DNA of 64,000 nt from Anaerococcus sp. Marseille-Q5996 (GTDB lineage: Bacteria; Bacillota; Clostridia; Tissierellales; Peptoniphilaceae), in the NCBI RefSeq assembly GCF_946893725.1, contig NZ_CAMPPE010000003.1, forward strand, positions 1 through 64,000. Direction: 5' to 3'. Every line of letters starts with the position of its first letter. The first letter of the stretch is position 1. A program made the position numbers and the translations under genes. The notes below the pieces were generated by a model, which was not told the DNA's origin, did not search any database, and saw nothing but the letters and a program-made list of their open reading frames with translations. Shown one piece after another: positions 24,400 to 34,400 of the stretch.

Positions 24400-26097
24400 A
24401 TGAAAATTACAATTGGTGACTATATTCTTAAAAGACTTAAGGAATTAAATATAAAACACATTATCGGAGAACCAGGAGACTTTAACCTAGAGTTTCTAGA
24501 ACAAATTTCAGAAGATAAAGATATAGAGTTTGTAGGTATGTCTAATGAACTTAATGCTGCATTTGCGGCTGACGGATATGCAAATGAAAATGGCATTTCA
24601 GCACTAATGACGACTTATAGTGTAGGAGACCTAAACGCACTTGGAGGTATAGCTGGATCTGTTGCTGAACACAGACCCATTATAATTATTTCTGGTACAC
24701 CACCTTTATTTGCTATGAGAGAAAGAAAAATGACCCACCACACTCTAGCAGATGGAGATTATGAAAATGTACGTCGTGCTATGAATGAGTTTGTGGATGA
24801 TTCTGTTTTAATTACTCATGAAAATGCAAGATATGAGATAGATAGGCTAATTGAAAGAGCTGTAACATACAGTAAATCAGTAAACATAGAATTACCATCA
24901 AATATTGCCTACCTTGATATAGAAATAGAAGATGATTTAAAACCAATAGAAAAAAAGAAAACTAAATCAGATGAAGAAAGATTGAAAGCAGCTGCTAAAA
25001 AAATTGCTCAAAGATTTGAAAATGCAAAAAATCCTGTAGTTTTAATTGATGAGGCTGTTGATAGATATGATGTAGCTGACAAAGTGTTAGAATTAATCGA
25101 AAGAGCCCAAGTACCATTTGCAGCTCTTGCTACTGCAAAAGCATATTATAATGAATCTCACCCTCTATATTTAGGAATCTACCAAGGTGATGAATCAGAT
25201 GAGGGAGTTCAAGAAAAGATAGAAAATTCTGACTTTCTAATCTCAATTGAGCCTGTGTTTATGCAAGCAAATAATGGTGAATTTACAGCAAAATTACCAG
25301 AAGATGCAATTATTATCAATGCAGATTATACAAAAGTCGGCGAAGAAATCTTTGAAGCGGTTTATGTAAGTGATTTAGTAGAGCTTGGTCTAAAAAACAT
25401 TCCACAAAGAGAAAAAATCGAAAGTGTAAACAATACAAAACAAAAAGAATACAATTTTGAAGCTGATAAACTAATCATGCAAGAAGATTTCTATGCACAA
25501 ATTGCAAGATACTTTAAAGAAAATGATGTAGTTTATGGAGAAACTGGTACAGCAAGCCACGGTCTTACAGAAATAAAAATTCCTGACGGAGTAAAACTTG
25601 TAAGAAGCCAAATTTGGGGCTCTATTGGAGCAATGCTACCAATGCAAATGGGTGGTATGCTTGCAAGTCCAGAAAAACGCCACATTCTTCTAATGGGTGA
25701 TGGCTCATTCCAAGTAAGTGCTCAAGCTCTATCAAGAATGATTTATAATGAACAAAATCCTATTATTTTCCTAATTGATAACGACGGTTATACAATCGAA
25801 CGTTACATTATGGGCATGAAAAGAGATTATAACGATATTCCAAAATGGGATTACTCATTGCTACCACAAGCATTCAGCAAAGGTCAATCAAAAATGAAAA
25901 CTGCTGAAGCAAGAACTCAAGGAGAATTAGAAGAAATCTTAAAAACACTTGATGATGTAAATGAAGGAATTATTATCACTGTTTACATGCACCAAGAAGA
26001 TTCACCAGAAGTAATGGTAGGTTATGGTAAAAATAAAGAAGAATTTAACTTTGGAAAAAGAGGTCCTGAAAACCCAGAACCAGACTTTAAAGCTTAA
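24400..26097 (+). CDS. ThDP-dependent 2-keto acid decarboxylase (pyruvate/indolepyruvate type)
   Basis: A 565-residue enzyme that decarboxylates a 2-oxo acid to an aldehyde with thiamine diphosphate. GEPGDFNLEFLE and the conserved Glu50 (SNELNAAFAADGYA) mark the PDC/IPDC branch. His113-His114 (MTHHTL) are the active-site pair of this branch. The cofactor motif runs from GDGSFQ to NDGYTIER. Length is as expected. It is monocistronic, with -10 TATAAT at 24359 and a terminator after. PDC-type enzymes are uncommon in anaerobic cocci, where pyruvate normally goes through ferredoxin oxidoreductase; amino-acid-derived keto acids are plausible substrates. Substrate is inferred. Confidence 0.88.
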   Translation: MKITIGDYILKRLKELNIKHIIGEPGDFNLEFLEQISEDKDIEFVGMSNELNAAFAADGYANENGISALMTTYSVGDLNALGGIAGSVAEHRPIIIISGTPPLFAMRERKMTHHTLADGDYENVRRAMNEFVDDSVLITHENARYEIDRLIERAVTYSKSVNIELPSNIAYLDIEIEDDLKPIEKKKTKSDEERLKAAAKKIAQRFENAKNPVVLIDEAVDRYDVADKVLELIERAQVPFAALATAKAYYNESHPLYLGIYQGDESDEGVQEKIENSDFLISIEPVFMQANNGEFTAKLPEDAIIINADYTKVGEEIFEAVYVSDLVELGLKNIPQREKIESVNNTKQKEYNFEADKLIMQEDFYAQIARYFKENDVVYGETGTASHGLTEIKIPDGVKLVRSQIWGSIGAMLPMQMGGMLASPEKRHILLMGDGSFQVSAQALSRMIYNEQNPIIFLIDNDGYTIERYIMGMKRDYNDIPKWDYSLLPQAFSKGQSKMKTAEARTQGELEEILKTLDDVNEGIIITVYMHQEDSPEVMVGYGKNKEEFNFGKRGPENPEPDFKA

Positions 26098-26111
26098 GAA
26101 AACAAAAATAA

Positions 26112-26143
26112 AAACTGCAGGAATCAACCTGCAGTTTTTTTAT
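26112..26143. terminator. Bidirectional terminator
   Basis: AAACTGCAGG, AATCAA loop, CCTGCAGTTT, T run on the plus side and A-rich on the other. It lies between the convergent decarboxylase and pantothenate kinase-like genes. Confidence 0.9.
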
Positions 26144-26907
26144 TTATTTAATTCAAAAATTTTTTGTAATCCGTAAAGGCCTAGATTTTCTAATATTTCA
26201 AAATTGTACTTTTCTATATTTAGAATATCAGCAAAAGAACCAGTTAAAATTATTTTTACCTTATCCGCTTCCAATTTATTTTCTATTAATATCTTTTCTA
26301 TAATTCCATTTATAGCAAAATTATATGCATGATAAATTCCACTTTGAATTGATTTTTTTGTAGTGTTTCCTAAAACATTATTAGCCTTCAAAATTTCTAC
26401 TTGGGGAAGTTTTGCACCTTGTTCATTTAATGATTTTGCATATAAATCAATGCCTGGTAAAATGACACCGCCCAGAAATTGTTTTTTATTATTAATAAAA
26501 TCAATTGTGGTAATGCTTGCAGCAGAGATGATTATCAAATCATTATTAAAATCATTTGCACCAACAGCCCTAATTATTCTATCAGATCCCACATCTTTTG
26601 GATTTTCACATTTTATATTAAGACCTGTTTTTACTCCAGATGATATAAGCATAGGATTTTTGCCTATAATAACCATAGCGACTTTTTGATAAATATCCAA
26701 CAACTCTGGCACAACTGATGAAATTATAATATTGTTTATATCTATAAAATAAATATTATTATCATTTAACATTAATTTAAGAAGTAATTTTACCTCATCA
26801 CTAGATTTATTTTTATCAGTATTAATCTTAAAATCAGCTATTAAATTTTCATTATCAAAGACTCCAAAATTGGTAAATTTATTGTCTATATCAATTGTAA
26901 GTAACAT
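26140..26907 (-). CDS. Type III pantothenate kinase-like protein with altered active site
   Basis: A 255-residue protein of the CoaX fold (ASKHA). The N-terminal phosphate motif, DIGNTNT in the intact coaX at 63544, here reads DIDNKFT. The second motif, VDMGTAITFD in that gene, here reads ISAASITTID, so the Asp and Gly-Thr are lost. KDVGSDRI and GGVILPG are kept. The protein probably binds a pantothenate-like ligand poorly or not catalytically. It begins directly after the stop of an ECF S-component gene, so it may be an accessory or sensor for that transporter. Bordetella Baf, a regulator, belongs to this family. Role is inferred. Confidence 0.7.
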   Translation of the reverse strand: MLLTIDIDNKFTNFGVFDNENLIADFKINTDKNKSSDEVKLLLKLMLNDNNIYFIDINNIIISSVVPELLDIYQKVAMVIIGKNPMLISSGVKTGLNIKCENPKDVGSDRIIRAVGANDFNNDLIIISAASITTIDFINNKKQFLGGVILPGIDLYAKSLNEQGAKLPQVEILKANNVLGNTTKKSIQSGIYHAYNFAINGIIEKILIENKLEADKVKIILTGSFADILNIEKYNFEILENLGLYGLQKIFELNK

Positions 26908-27654
26908 TTATCTCTTCACCTTTAATACTGATTTTACAACACCTGTAACAATAATTATTGATAAAAAGGCCTCAGGTAGTCCCGAGCTAATAGAAACTCC
27001 AAGTATGGCAGACCTAGCATTTTCTAATGGGATATTTAAAGCTTCTACATATTTTTGAGCATACATTAAATATATTCCGCCTAAAACTAAAATTGTATTT
27101 GTCATTGACCCTACAAAAGCTCCTATTGCTATGGGAAAATCTTTTGTTGATGTTTTGATAGAATAATAAAAAAGTCCTAAGCAAAGAAGAATTAAAATTA
27201 TAATTAATATAATATTTACTTTTGAAGCACCAGTTTTAATGTTTTTGTAAAGGATATAGGATAAAAATATTAAGATCAAGGACCAAAGAATTTTGGATGC
27301 GATTTTTAAGTTTTTATCATCAAATCTTTTCACAGACTGGTAGGCATAGTAAGAAGTAATACCTATCAAAATACGTGGAATGACTGAAATGAGTGGATTG
27401 TAAAATACAAAAGAAATTGGTGTTGGCCTTAAAATAGCATTTATTAGGGAAAATACTCCAAAAATAAGTCCAACAAGTCCCCCAACAACGGGTCCTTCTA
27501 CAATTGCTGCAATAATTACTGGAATATGCATTGTAGTTGCATTTATGATTCCAAGGGGAATTAGTCCAAGTGGTGTAATGCCCAAAACAATTGTAATGGC
27601 ACCAAGAACAGCAGCAGTGGTTAATTTTCTGCTGGTTAGAATTTTTTTATTCAT
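26908..27654 (-). CDS. ECF transporter S component, probably pantothenate (PanT-like)
   Basis: A 248-residue membrane protein with about six hydrophobic segments. LTTAAVLGAITIVLGITPLG and MHIPVIIAAIVEGPVVGG followed by LIFGVFSLINA are typical of the PanT-like group of ECF substrate-binding subunits. The start at 27654 has GGAGG at six bases; a reading frame beginning 23 codons earlier lacks a ribosome-binding site. It needs the shared EcfA/EcfT module from elsewhere in the genome. The linked CoaX-like gene supports pantothenate as substrate. TATAAT for this unit lies near 27773 on the minus strand. Confidence 0.75.
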   Translation of the reverse strand: MNKKILTSRKLTTAAVLGAITIVLGITPLGLIPLGIINATTMHIPVIIAAIVEGPVVGGLVGLIFGVFSLINAILRPTPISFVFYNPLISVIPRILIGITSYYAYQSVKRFDDKNLKIASKILWSLILIFLSYILYKNIKTGASKVNIILIIILILLCLGLFYYSIKTSTKDFPIAIGAFVGSMTNTILVLGGIYLMYAQKYVEALNIPLENARSAILGVSISSGLPEAFLSIIIVTGVVKSVLKVKR

Positions 27655-27780
27655 TTTTGCCTCCTGATACGGTTCGATAATGATACCGTTCTTTTTTGTT
27701 ACTCCTGGTTTTAATTTTCTCATGGCTAGAATCAGATGTATCCTGCCTCAAAATTTTTAAACCCATTTGATTATAACATA
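27655..27780 (-). promoter_or_regulatory. Promoter and leader of the panT-like operon
   Basis: Read on the minus strand: TATAAT close to 27770, then about 110 bases of leader. Just before the ribosome-binding site ACGGT and ACCGT form an inverted repeat about 12 bases apart. A 23-codon in-frame extension of panT runs through here but has no ribosome-binding site. I do not recognise a known riboswitch class. Confidence 0.4.
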
Positions 27781-27835
27781 AGCAAAAATCTTGGTAAATA
27801 TTTGCAAAGTGGAGTCCGAAATTTGCCTTAAAAAA

Positions 27836-27844
27836 TGGTATAAT
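27836..27844 (+). promoter_or_regulatory. Extended -10 promoter of uppS
   Basis: TGGTATAAT matches TGnTATAAT. The start point near 27851 leaves a short leader with AGAGGA before the ATG at 27872, and excludes an upstream in-frame start at 27791. Confidence 0.6.
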
Positions 27845-27871
27845 ATTGCTAGACTTTTAAAAGAGGAAATT

Positions 27872-28579
27872 ATGGAAACTTTAAATATACCAAATCACCT
27901 TGCAATTATCCTTGATGGCAACGGACGCTGGGCCAAAAAACAAAATAAGCCAAGAACTTTTGGTCATAAAAATGGAGCGGAAAATGTCGTAGATATTGCA
28001 ATACATGCAAAAAAACGTGGGGTAAAATACCTTACTTTATATGCTTTTTCTACTGAAAACTGGAAAAGACCAGCTAGTGAAGTGGATTATTTAATGAAAC
28101 TTTTAATTAAATTTGTAGAAAAAAAGATAGATCAACTTATGGAAGAGGATTGCAAAATTAATTTCTTGGGAGATTTGTCTGCTCTTCCAGATGCAACTAG
28201 AAAGGCAGTTAACAAGGCTTTAGAAAAAACAAAAAATAATAAGTCTTTGTATATAAATATTGCCCTAAATTATGGGGGTAGGGATGAAATTGTTCATGCT
28301 GTAAAAAATATTGTTGAAAAAGGATATAGGCCAGATGAAATCACAGAAGAATTAATTTCTGAAAATCTTTATACAGCAAGTATTCCTGATCCAGATTTAC
28401 TGATCAGACCAGGGGGAGAGTTGCGCATATCAAATTTTTTGATATATCAAATCGCCTATTCTGAATTATATTTTACTGATGTTTTATGGCCAGATTTTGA
28501 TGAAGACGAGCTTGATAAGGCTCTGGAGGCTTTTGCAAATAGAAATAGAAGATTTGGAGCACTCGATGAATCTAATTAA
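27872..28579 (+). CDS. uppS: Undecaprenyl diphosphate synthase
   Basis: A 235-residue cis-prenyltransferase that makes the C55 lipid carrier for cell-wall synthesis. The first motif is AIILDGNGRWAKK (catalytic Asp). FSTENWKRP is present. The C-terminal block DLLIRPGGELRISNF ... YSELYFTDVLWPDF is complete. The start at 27872 has AGAGGA. It heads the uppS-cdsA-rseP-ispG-polC operon and overlaps cdsA by 14 bases. Confidence 0.96.
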   Translation: METLNIPNHLAIILDGNGRWAKKQNKPRTFGHKNGAENVVDIAIHAKKRGVKYLTLYAFSTENWKRPASEVDYLMKLLIKFVEKKIDQLMEEDCKINFLGDLSALPDATRKAVNKALEKTKNNKSLYINIALNYGGRDEIVHAVKNIVEKGYRPDEITEELISENLYTASIPDPDLLIRPGGELRISNFLIYQIAYSELYFTDVLWPDFDEDELDKALEAFANRNRRFGALDESN

Positions 28580-29342
28580 AAGAACTTTGGGTGGAGCTAT
28601 CATCCTTTTAGTTTTATTTGCGGTAACTTTTTTTGGAAAAACTAGCCTAGCAATTGGATTTGCTATTTTTTCGCTAATTGCAATCAAAGAGCTAACAGAT
28701 GCTTTTTCTAAGATAGGATTTAGGTTTAATAAGCCTTTACTGTATTTTTCGGATTTGTTGGTTATGGCAGCTAGTTTTGCAAAAGAAAGAGAACTTTTTG
28801 CAGTAAGCATCACCCTTTCATTCGCAATAATATTTGGAATATTAATCTTTGATGAAAGAAGAAATCTATATGACATTCTAGTTCATATTTTTATTTTGAT
28901 TTATGTAGCTGGACTAATGGGTTCTATTGTAAAAACCCATGATGTGAGATTTTTATGGATGCTTTATCTTACTGCTTGGGGCTCAGATACCTTTGCATAT
29001 CTAACAGGATCAACAATTGGAAAAAGGAAGATAGAATCAGTAAGACATATTAGTCCTAAAAAAACCCTTGAGGGTTCTATTGGAGGAGTAATTGGGGCTG
29101 TGATTTTAAACTTAATTTATAATCACTACTCAGGACTTCATATAGATATTAGTTTAGTAATTATATTTTCAGCACTAGGTGCTATACTATCACAAATTGG
29201 TGATTTGGTAGCATCATATATAAAAAGAAAAACAGGAATAAAAGACTTTGGTAATCTTATTCCAGGTCATGGGGGTATAATGGATCGCTTTGACTCTATG
29301 ATATTTATCGCTCCATTATTTTATTTATTTTCTGTTTTGTAA
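28566..29342 (+). CDS. cdsA: Phosphatidate cytidylyltransferase
   Basis: A 258-residue membrane enzyme that makes CDP-diacylglycerol from phosphatidate and CTP. It has about seven hydrophobic segments and the signature SPKKTLEGSIGG ... GDLVASYIKRKTGIKDFG ... PGHGGIMDRFDS. The ATG at 28566 overlaps uppS; GGAG lies seven bases upstream. The product feeds PgsA, encoded at 56474. In many Firmicutes dxr follows; here rseP follows after nine bases. Confidence 0.95.
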   Translation: MNLIKRTLGGAIILLVLFAVTFFGKTSLAIGFAIFSLIAIKELTDAFSKIGFRFNKPLLYFSDLLVMAASFAKERELFAVSITLSFAIIFGILIFDERRNLYDILVHIFILIYVAGLMGSIVKTHDVRFLWMLYLTAWGSDTFAYLTGSTIGKRKIESVRHISPKKTLEGSIGGVIGAVILNLIYNHYSGLHIDISLVIIFSALGAILSQIGDLVASYIKRKTGIKDFGNLIPGHGGIMDRFDSMIFIAPLFYLFSVL

Positions 29343-29351
29343 GGAGAAAAA

Positions 29352-30371
29352 ATGGGAACAATTATTATTGCCCTAATAATGTTTTTAGCCTTGGTAACCA
29401 TCCATGAGTTTGGACATTTTATTGTGGCAAAATTATCAGATATAAAAGTAAATGAATTTGCTGTTGGCATGGGACCAGAAATTTTTAGTAATCAAAAGGG
29501 AGAAACAAAATATTCTTTGCGCGCCTTACCAATTGGTGGATACTGTGCCATGGAAGGTGAGGAAGAATCTTCATCTGATCCTAGAAGCTATGACAATGCG
29601 CCTGCCTATAAAAGATTTTTGACAATTCTTGCAGGACCAGTCATGAATTTACTTTTAGCAATTATAGTTTTTACTATTGTATCCTTTAATACTGGAACAA
29701 GTACAAATTTTGTAGGAGGATTTGCTGAAAATTCTCCAGCAAAAGAAGCTGGAATTAGCTTAGATGATCAGATAGTCTCTATAAATAATAAGGAAATTAA
29801 GGAATTTACTGATATTTCAAATGTGCTTAGAGATTATTATGCTAGCAACGCAAAAGACAAAGCAGTTGAAGTTAAAGTAAAATCTGCTAACAATGGGGAA
29901 ACTAAAAATTATCATATTACACCAACTTTTGAAAATGATATTCCACTTTTAGGAATCACTTCAAAAATGAGAAATGTAAGTTTTCCAGAGGCCATTGGCC
30001 TAGGATTTAAAGAAACCTGGCGCAATGTCAAAATGATTTTTAATATTTTTGGCATGCTTTTTACTGGAAAATTATCTTTTGGTGCACTTTCAGGACCAGT
30101 TGGTGTTGTAAAAGAAATTGGCAACCAAGCTCAAAGTGGGGTTATGAATGTTTTATATTTCCTATCCTACATTAGCGTAAACCTTGCTGTTTTTAACTTG
30201 ATACCATTTCCAGCCCTTGATGGATCAAAGCTTGTAACAAATCTTTATGAGATGATTACTAAAAAAAGGGTTAACAAAAAAATTGAAGAAAGAGTTACTA
30301 TTGTTGGTTTTATAATATTAATTAGTTTAATATTAATAATCACAATTAAAGATATATTTACACTTTTTTAA
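29352..30371 (+). CDS. rseP: Site-2 intramembrane metalloprotease RseP
   Basis: A 339-residue membrane zinc protease. HEFGHF near the start holds the zinc ligands and catalytic Glu; NLIPFPALDGSKL near the end holds the third ligand. A PDZ domain (about 110-190, FAENSPAKEAGISLDDQIVSIN) sits between. Members cleave anti-sigma factors or signal-peptide remnants within the membrane, and in several Gram-positives they mature peptide pheromones. AAGGAG precedes the start. Confidence 0.94.
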   Translation: MGTIIIALIMFLALVTIHEFGHFIVAKLSDIKVNEFAVGMGPEIFSNQKGETKYSLRALPIGGYCAMEGEEESSSDPRSYDNAPAYKRFLTILAGPVMNLLLAIIVFTIVSFNTGTSTNFVGGFAENSPAKEAGISLDDQIVSINNKEIKEFTDISNVLRDYYASNAKDKAVEVKVKSANNGETKNYHITPTFENDIPLLGITSKMRNVSFPEAIGLGFKETWRNVKMIFNIFGMLFTGKLSFGALSGPVGVVKEIGNQAQSGVMNVLYFLSYISVNLAVFNLIPFPALDGSKLVTNLYEMITKKRVNKKIEERVTIVGFIILISLILIITIKDIFTLF

Positions 30372-30380
30372 GGAGATGTA

Positions 30381-31442
30381 ATGAGAAGAGAAACTAGAAA
30401 AATTTATGTAGGAGATGTTGCAATTGGAGGTAACTCTCCTATTTCTATCCAATCAATGACTACAGCAAAAACAAGTGACATTGATGCAGTTGTCAAGCAA
30501 ATTAATGATTTAGAAGAGGCAGGATGTGATATTTCAAGATCAGCTATAAATGATATGGATGATGCAAAAGCAATTAGTGAAATCAAAAAAAGAACTAATT
30601 TACCATTTGTTGCAGACATTCAATTTGATTACAAATTAGCCTTAGCTGCAGTTGAAAATGGCTGCGATTGCCTAAGGTACAATCCTGGCAATATTGGTAG
30701 TGAAGATAAGGTGCGTGAAATTGTTGAAGCATGTAAGGAAAAAAACATACCAATAAGAATCGGTGTAAATTCTGGATCTATTTCCCGTGAAATAGTAGAT
30801 AAATTTGGCGGAGTAAATGCTGATAGTCTTGTAGCAAGTGCTATGGAAGAGATAAAAATTCTAGAAGATATGAACTTTTATGATATGAAAATTTCTGTAA
30901 AATCATCGGATGTAAATACTATGATAGATGCCTATAGAAAACTATCTTCACTAGTAGATTATCCTCTACATTTAGGAGTTACAGAAGCAGGACCACTTTA
31001 CCAAGCCCTTGTAAAATCATCAATAGGTATTGGATGTTTACTAAAAGATGGCATTGGTGATACAATCAGAGTTTCAATAACGGGTGATCCGGTTGAAGAA
31101 ATCAAAGCTGGAAAAGCAATCCTAAAAGCTTTAAATTTACGCCGTGACGGTCTGGATATAGTTTCTTGCCCAACTTGCTCAAGAACTACAGTCAACCTTG
31201 AAGAAATAGTGGCGGAAGTAGAAGAAAAAGCAGCTGGCTTAAATATAGATGCTAAAGTTGCAATTATGGGTTGTCCAGTAAATGGACCTGGGGAAAGTAA
31301 AGAAGCTGATTATGGAATTTCTGCTGCAAATGGCATGGGATTTTTATTTAAAGATGGAAAGACAATTAAAAAAGTAAAGGAAGATGAAATAGTAGATACA
31401 CTTTTAGATGTATTAAAAGAAAGCTATAAGAATGAAGATTGA
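30381..31442 (+). CDS. ispG: 4-hydroxy-3-methylbut-2-enyl diphosphate synthase
   Basis: A 353-residue iron-sulfur enzyme of the MEP isoprenoid pathway. The N-terminal TIM barrel has VYVGDVAIGG-type start and SIQSMTT. The [4Fe-4S] cysteines are in SCPTCSRTT and IMGCPVNGPGE. Its product leads to isoprenyl units for UppS, the first gene of this operon. GGAG precedes the start. It overlaps polC by 11 bases. Confidence 0.96.
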   Translation: MRRETRKIYVGDVAIGGNSPISIQSMTTAKTSDIDAVVKQINDLEEAGCDISRSAINDMDDAKAISEIKKRTNLPFVADIQFDYKLALAAVENGCDCLRYNPGNIGSEDKVREIVEACKEKNIPIRIGVNSGSISREIVDKFGGVNADSLVASAMEEIKILEDMNFYDMKISVKSSDVNTMIDAYRKLSSLVDYPLHLGVTEAGPLYQALVKSSIGIGCLLKDGIGDTIRVSITGDPVEEIKAGKAILKALNLRRDGLDIVSCPTCSRTTVNLEEIVAEVEEKAAGLNIDAKVAIMGCPVNGPGESKEADYGISAANGMGFLFKDGKTIKKVKEDEIVDTLLDVLKESYKNED

Positions 31443-34400
31443 TTTAAGCAAATTTGTTGACATCAAAGAAAATGAATACACTATTACAAATGCCATTTAT
31501 TATAAAAATAAAAATGAATTAAAATTAACAATCGAGTCTGATTTAGACCACTTTGATGATAAGGTGAGGGCAGAGCTTGATGATTTTTTGTCATTTGTAA
31601 CTCTTACAATTGAGTTTATAAATATTTCTCCAGATATTGATAAGGATATTTGTGGAAATGATGAAGATACTAGTATAAACGAAGTAGAAATTATAGAGGA
31701 CAAGGATTTAGGGCCTCAGACCAAGGAAATGACTGAAAAAACATCTGATAATTGTGATGAGGATCCAATTTCTGATTTGATAGATCAAAAGGAAAAGGAC
31801 CTCCAAGCTCGTATTAGCCATGCCATCAGTCACAACAACAAAGAAGAAGTCAAGGAAATTGAGCCTGTTGACGGGCTTGATTATGGCGGCAAGATTAAAA
31901 ATGATGTGATAAATATATCTGAAATTTACGATAAAAAAGGACTGCGAGTTTCATTAATCGGAACGGTTTATAATTTAGATGTTTTTGAAACAAAAAATCA
32001 CTATTTTATATTCACCTTTGACCTTGAAGATAGCACTGATGCCATTTCTTGTAAGATATTTTCTTCTGAGAAGAATAAAGAAAAACTAAGACTTTTAAGA
32101 AATGGTGTGTGTGTCCAAGTAGAGGGTGTGCTAAACTATGATGATTATGCCCACGAAGAAATTTTTACAGCAAATATCTTAAAAGAAGCAGTTACTAGCA
32201 AGAAAATCGACACAGCCTATGAAAAAAGAATTGAACTAGAAGTCCACACAAAGATGACAAACCTAGATGGTTTTGTGGACAATTCTGACATTTTAAAAGT
32301 ACTTGGCGAGTGGGAATGGGATGCAATTGGTATTACAGACACCCAAACCTTGCAGGGTCTGCCAGACTTATACTCAGCAATTAGCAAGACTGGAAAAAAA
32401 ATGTTACCGGGTGCTGAACTTTTGCTTGTAGAAGATGAACTAAGAATTTTAACCAACCTTTCATCTAATCCTGTTCCTACTACAAAGGATATAAAAGATC
32501 AGGAATTTGTAGTATTTGACTTAGAAACCACAGGTCTTTCACGATTTGCTGATAAGATTACAGAAATTGGTGCTGTTAGAGTTAAAAATGGAGAAATCAC
32601 AGAAGAATTTAATGAACTTGTTAACCCAGAACAATTAATACCAGAAAAAGTTATTGAGCTAACTGGTATTACAAATGAAATGGTAATGGATAAGCCAAAG
32701 ATTGATGAAATTTTGCCTAAGTTTTTGGATTTTGCGGGAGATGCTATATTAGTAGGTCAAAATTCAGACTTTGATATTGGTTTTGTAAGAGAAAATGCGA
32801 GAAATTTAAATTTAGATTTTGATCCAATCTATATGGATACCTTGCCTATGGCCCGTGCACTTTTTGATGATATGGGCAGATTTTCACTTGATAAAATTGC
32901 CAAAAAATTAAATATACCAGCCTTTAACCATCACAGAGCGAGTGATGATGCTAGGGCAACAGCTCAAATTTTTATCAAGATGTATAAGATGATAATGGAA
33001 CAAGACCTTGATTTATCAACTATAAATAAGCTTGAAACTCATTATCCAAAGGCCAAGTTTGAAAACTTTTCTGCCCTTGTTTATGCAAAAAATGAAATTG
33101 GTTTAAAAAATTTATATAAATTAATTTCCAAATCAAGGATGGAGAACTTCCACAATGAAGCAAAGACACCCATTTCACTTCTAAAAGAATATAGGGAAGG
33201 GCTAATTATAGGTTCTGGTGGTCATGAGGGACTTCTTTTTAACTACCTAGTTAATGATTATCCTCAAGAAAAAATAGATGAATTAGTAGATTTATTTGAC
33301 TTTTTCCAAGTGGAACCTCTAGGAATATTTGCAGATGAAGTTTCTAAAGGAAGGGTTAGAAATCTAGACCAAGTTATAGACATAAACAAAAAAATAATTG
33401 AACTAGCAAAGGCAAATAATAAATTAGTGGCGGCTACTGGAGGAGTGAGATATTTTAAGCCAGATGATTATATTTTAAGAAATATTCTCCATAAGGGCCA
33501 ATATTTTAGATACCATGAAAATGAACCATTATATTATTTAAGAACTACAAATGAAATGCTAGAAGGTTTTTCATATTTGGATAAGGATACTCAAAGAGAG
33601 ATTGTAATCCAAAATCCAAAAAAAATTGCCGATGAGATTGAGGACATTAGACCTATTCCTCCAGGCACATTCCCACCGGTAATTGATGGGTCAGATGAAA
33701 AACTAAGAAATACTTGCTTTGAAAAAGCTTATTCAATATATGGCAATCCACTGCCAAAAATTGTTGAAGATAGGTTAAATAAGGAATTAAATTCCATTAT
33801 TTCCAATGGCTATGCAGTTCTTTATATTATTGCCAAAGACCTAGTAGGAAAATCAAACGAGGATGGTTACCTAGTAGGATCTAGGGGATCGGTTGGTTCT
33901 TCTTTTGCAGCAACTATGGCTGATATTACAGAGGTAAATCCACTTTCTCCCCACTATGTTTGCCCAAACTGCAAACACAGTGAGTTTTTCGAAGAAGATA
34001 GACTTGGATCTGGTATAGACTATCCAGATAAGGACTGCCCTGAATGCGGGACATTGATGGCAAAAGATGGCCACAATATACCATTTGAGGTGTTTTTAGG
34101 TTTTGAAGGGGATAAGGAACCAGATATAGATTTAAACTTTGCTGGTGAATACCAAGCAACTATCCATAGATTTACAGAGGAATTATTTGGTGAGGGCAAA
34201 GTTTTCCGTGCTGGAACTATTGGAGCTATCCAAGACAACACAGCCTTTGGTTATATCAAAAAATACACCGAAGAATATGGCCAGGAATTTACCAATGCAC
34301 AAATTAGAAAAATTCAACGTGGGCTTAAGGATGTAAAAAGAACAACTGGCCAGCACCCTGGTGGACTGATTGTTGTTCCAAATGATATAGATATTTTTGA

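Noticed and set aside
27655..27780. Known riboswitch (FMN, TPP, preQ1 or THF class) upstream of panT
   Set aside because: None of the conserved core sequences of these classes could be found.
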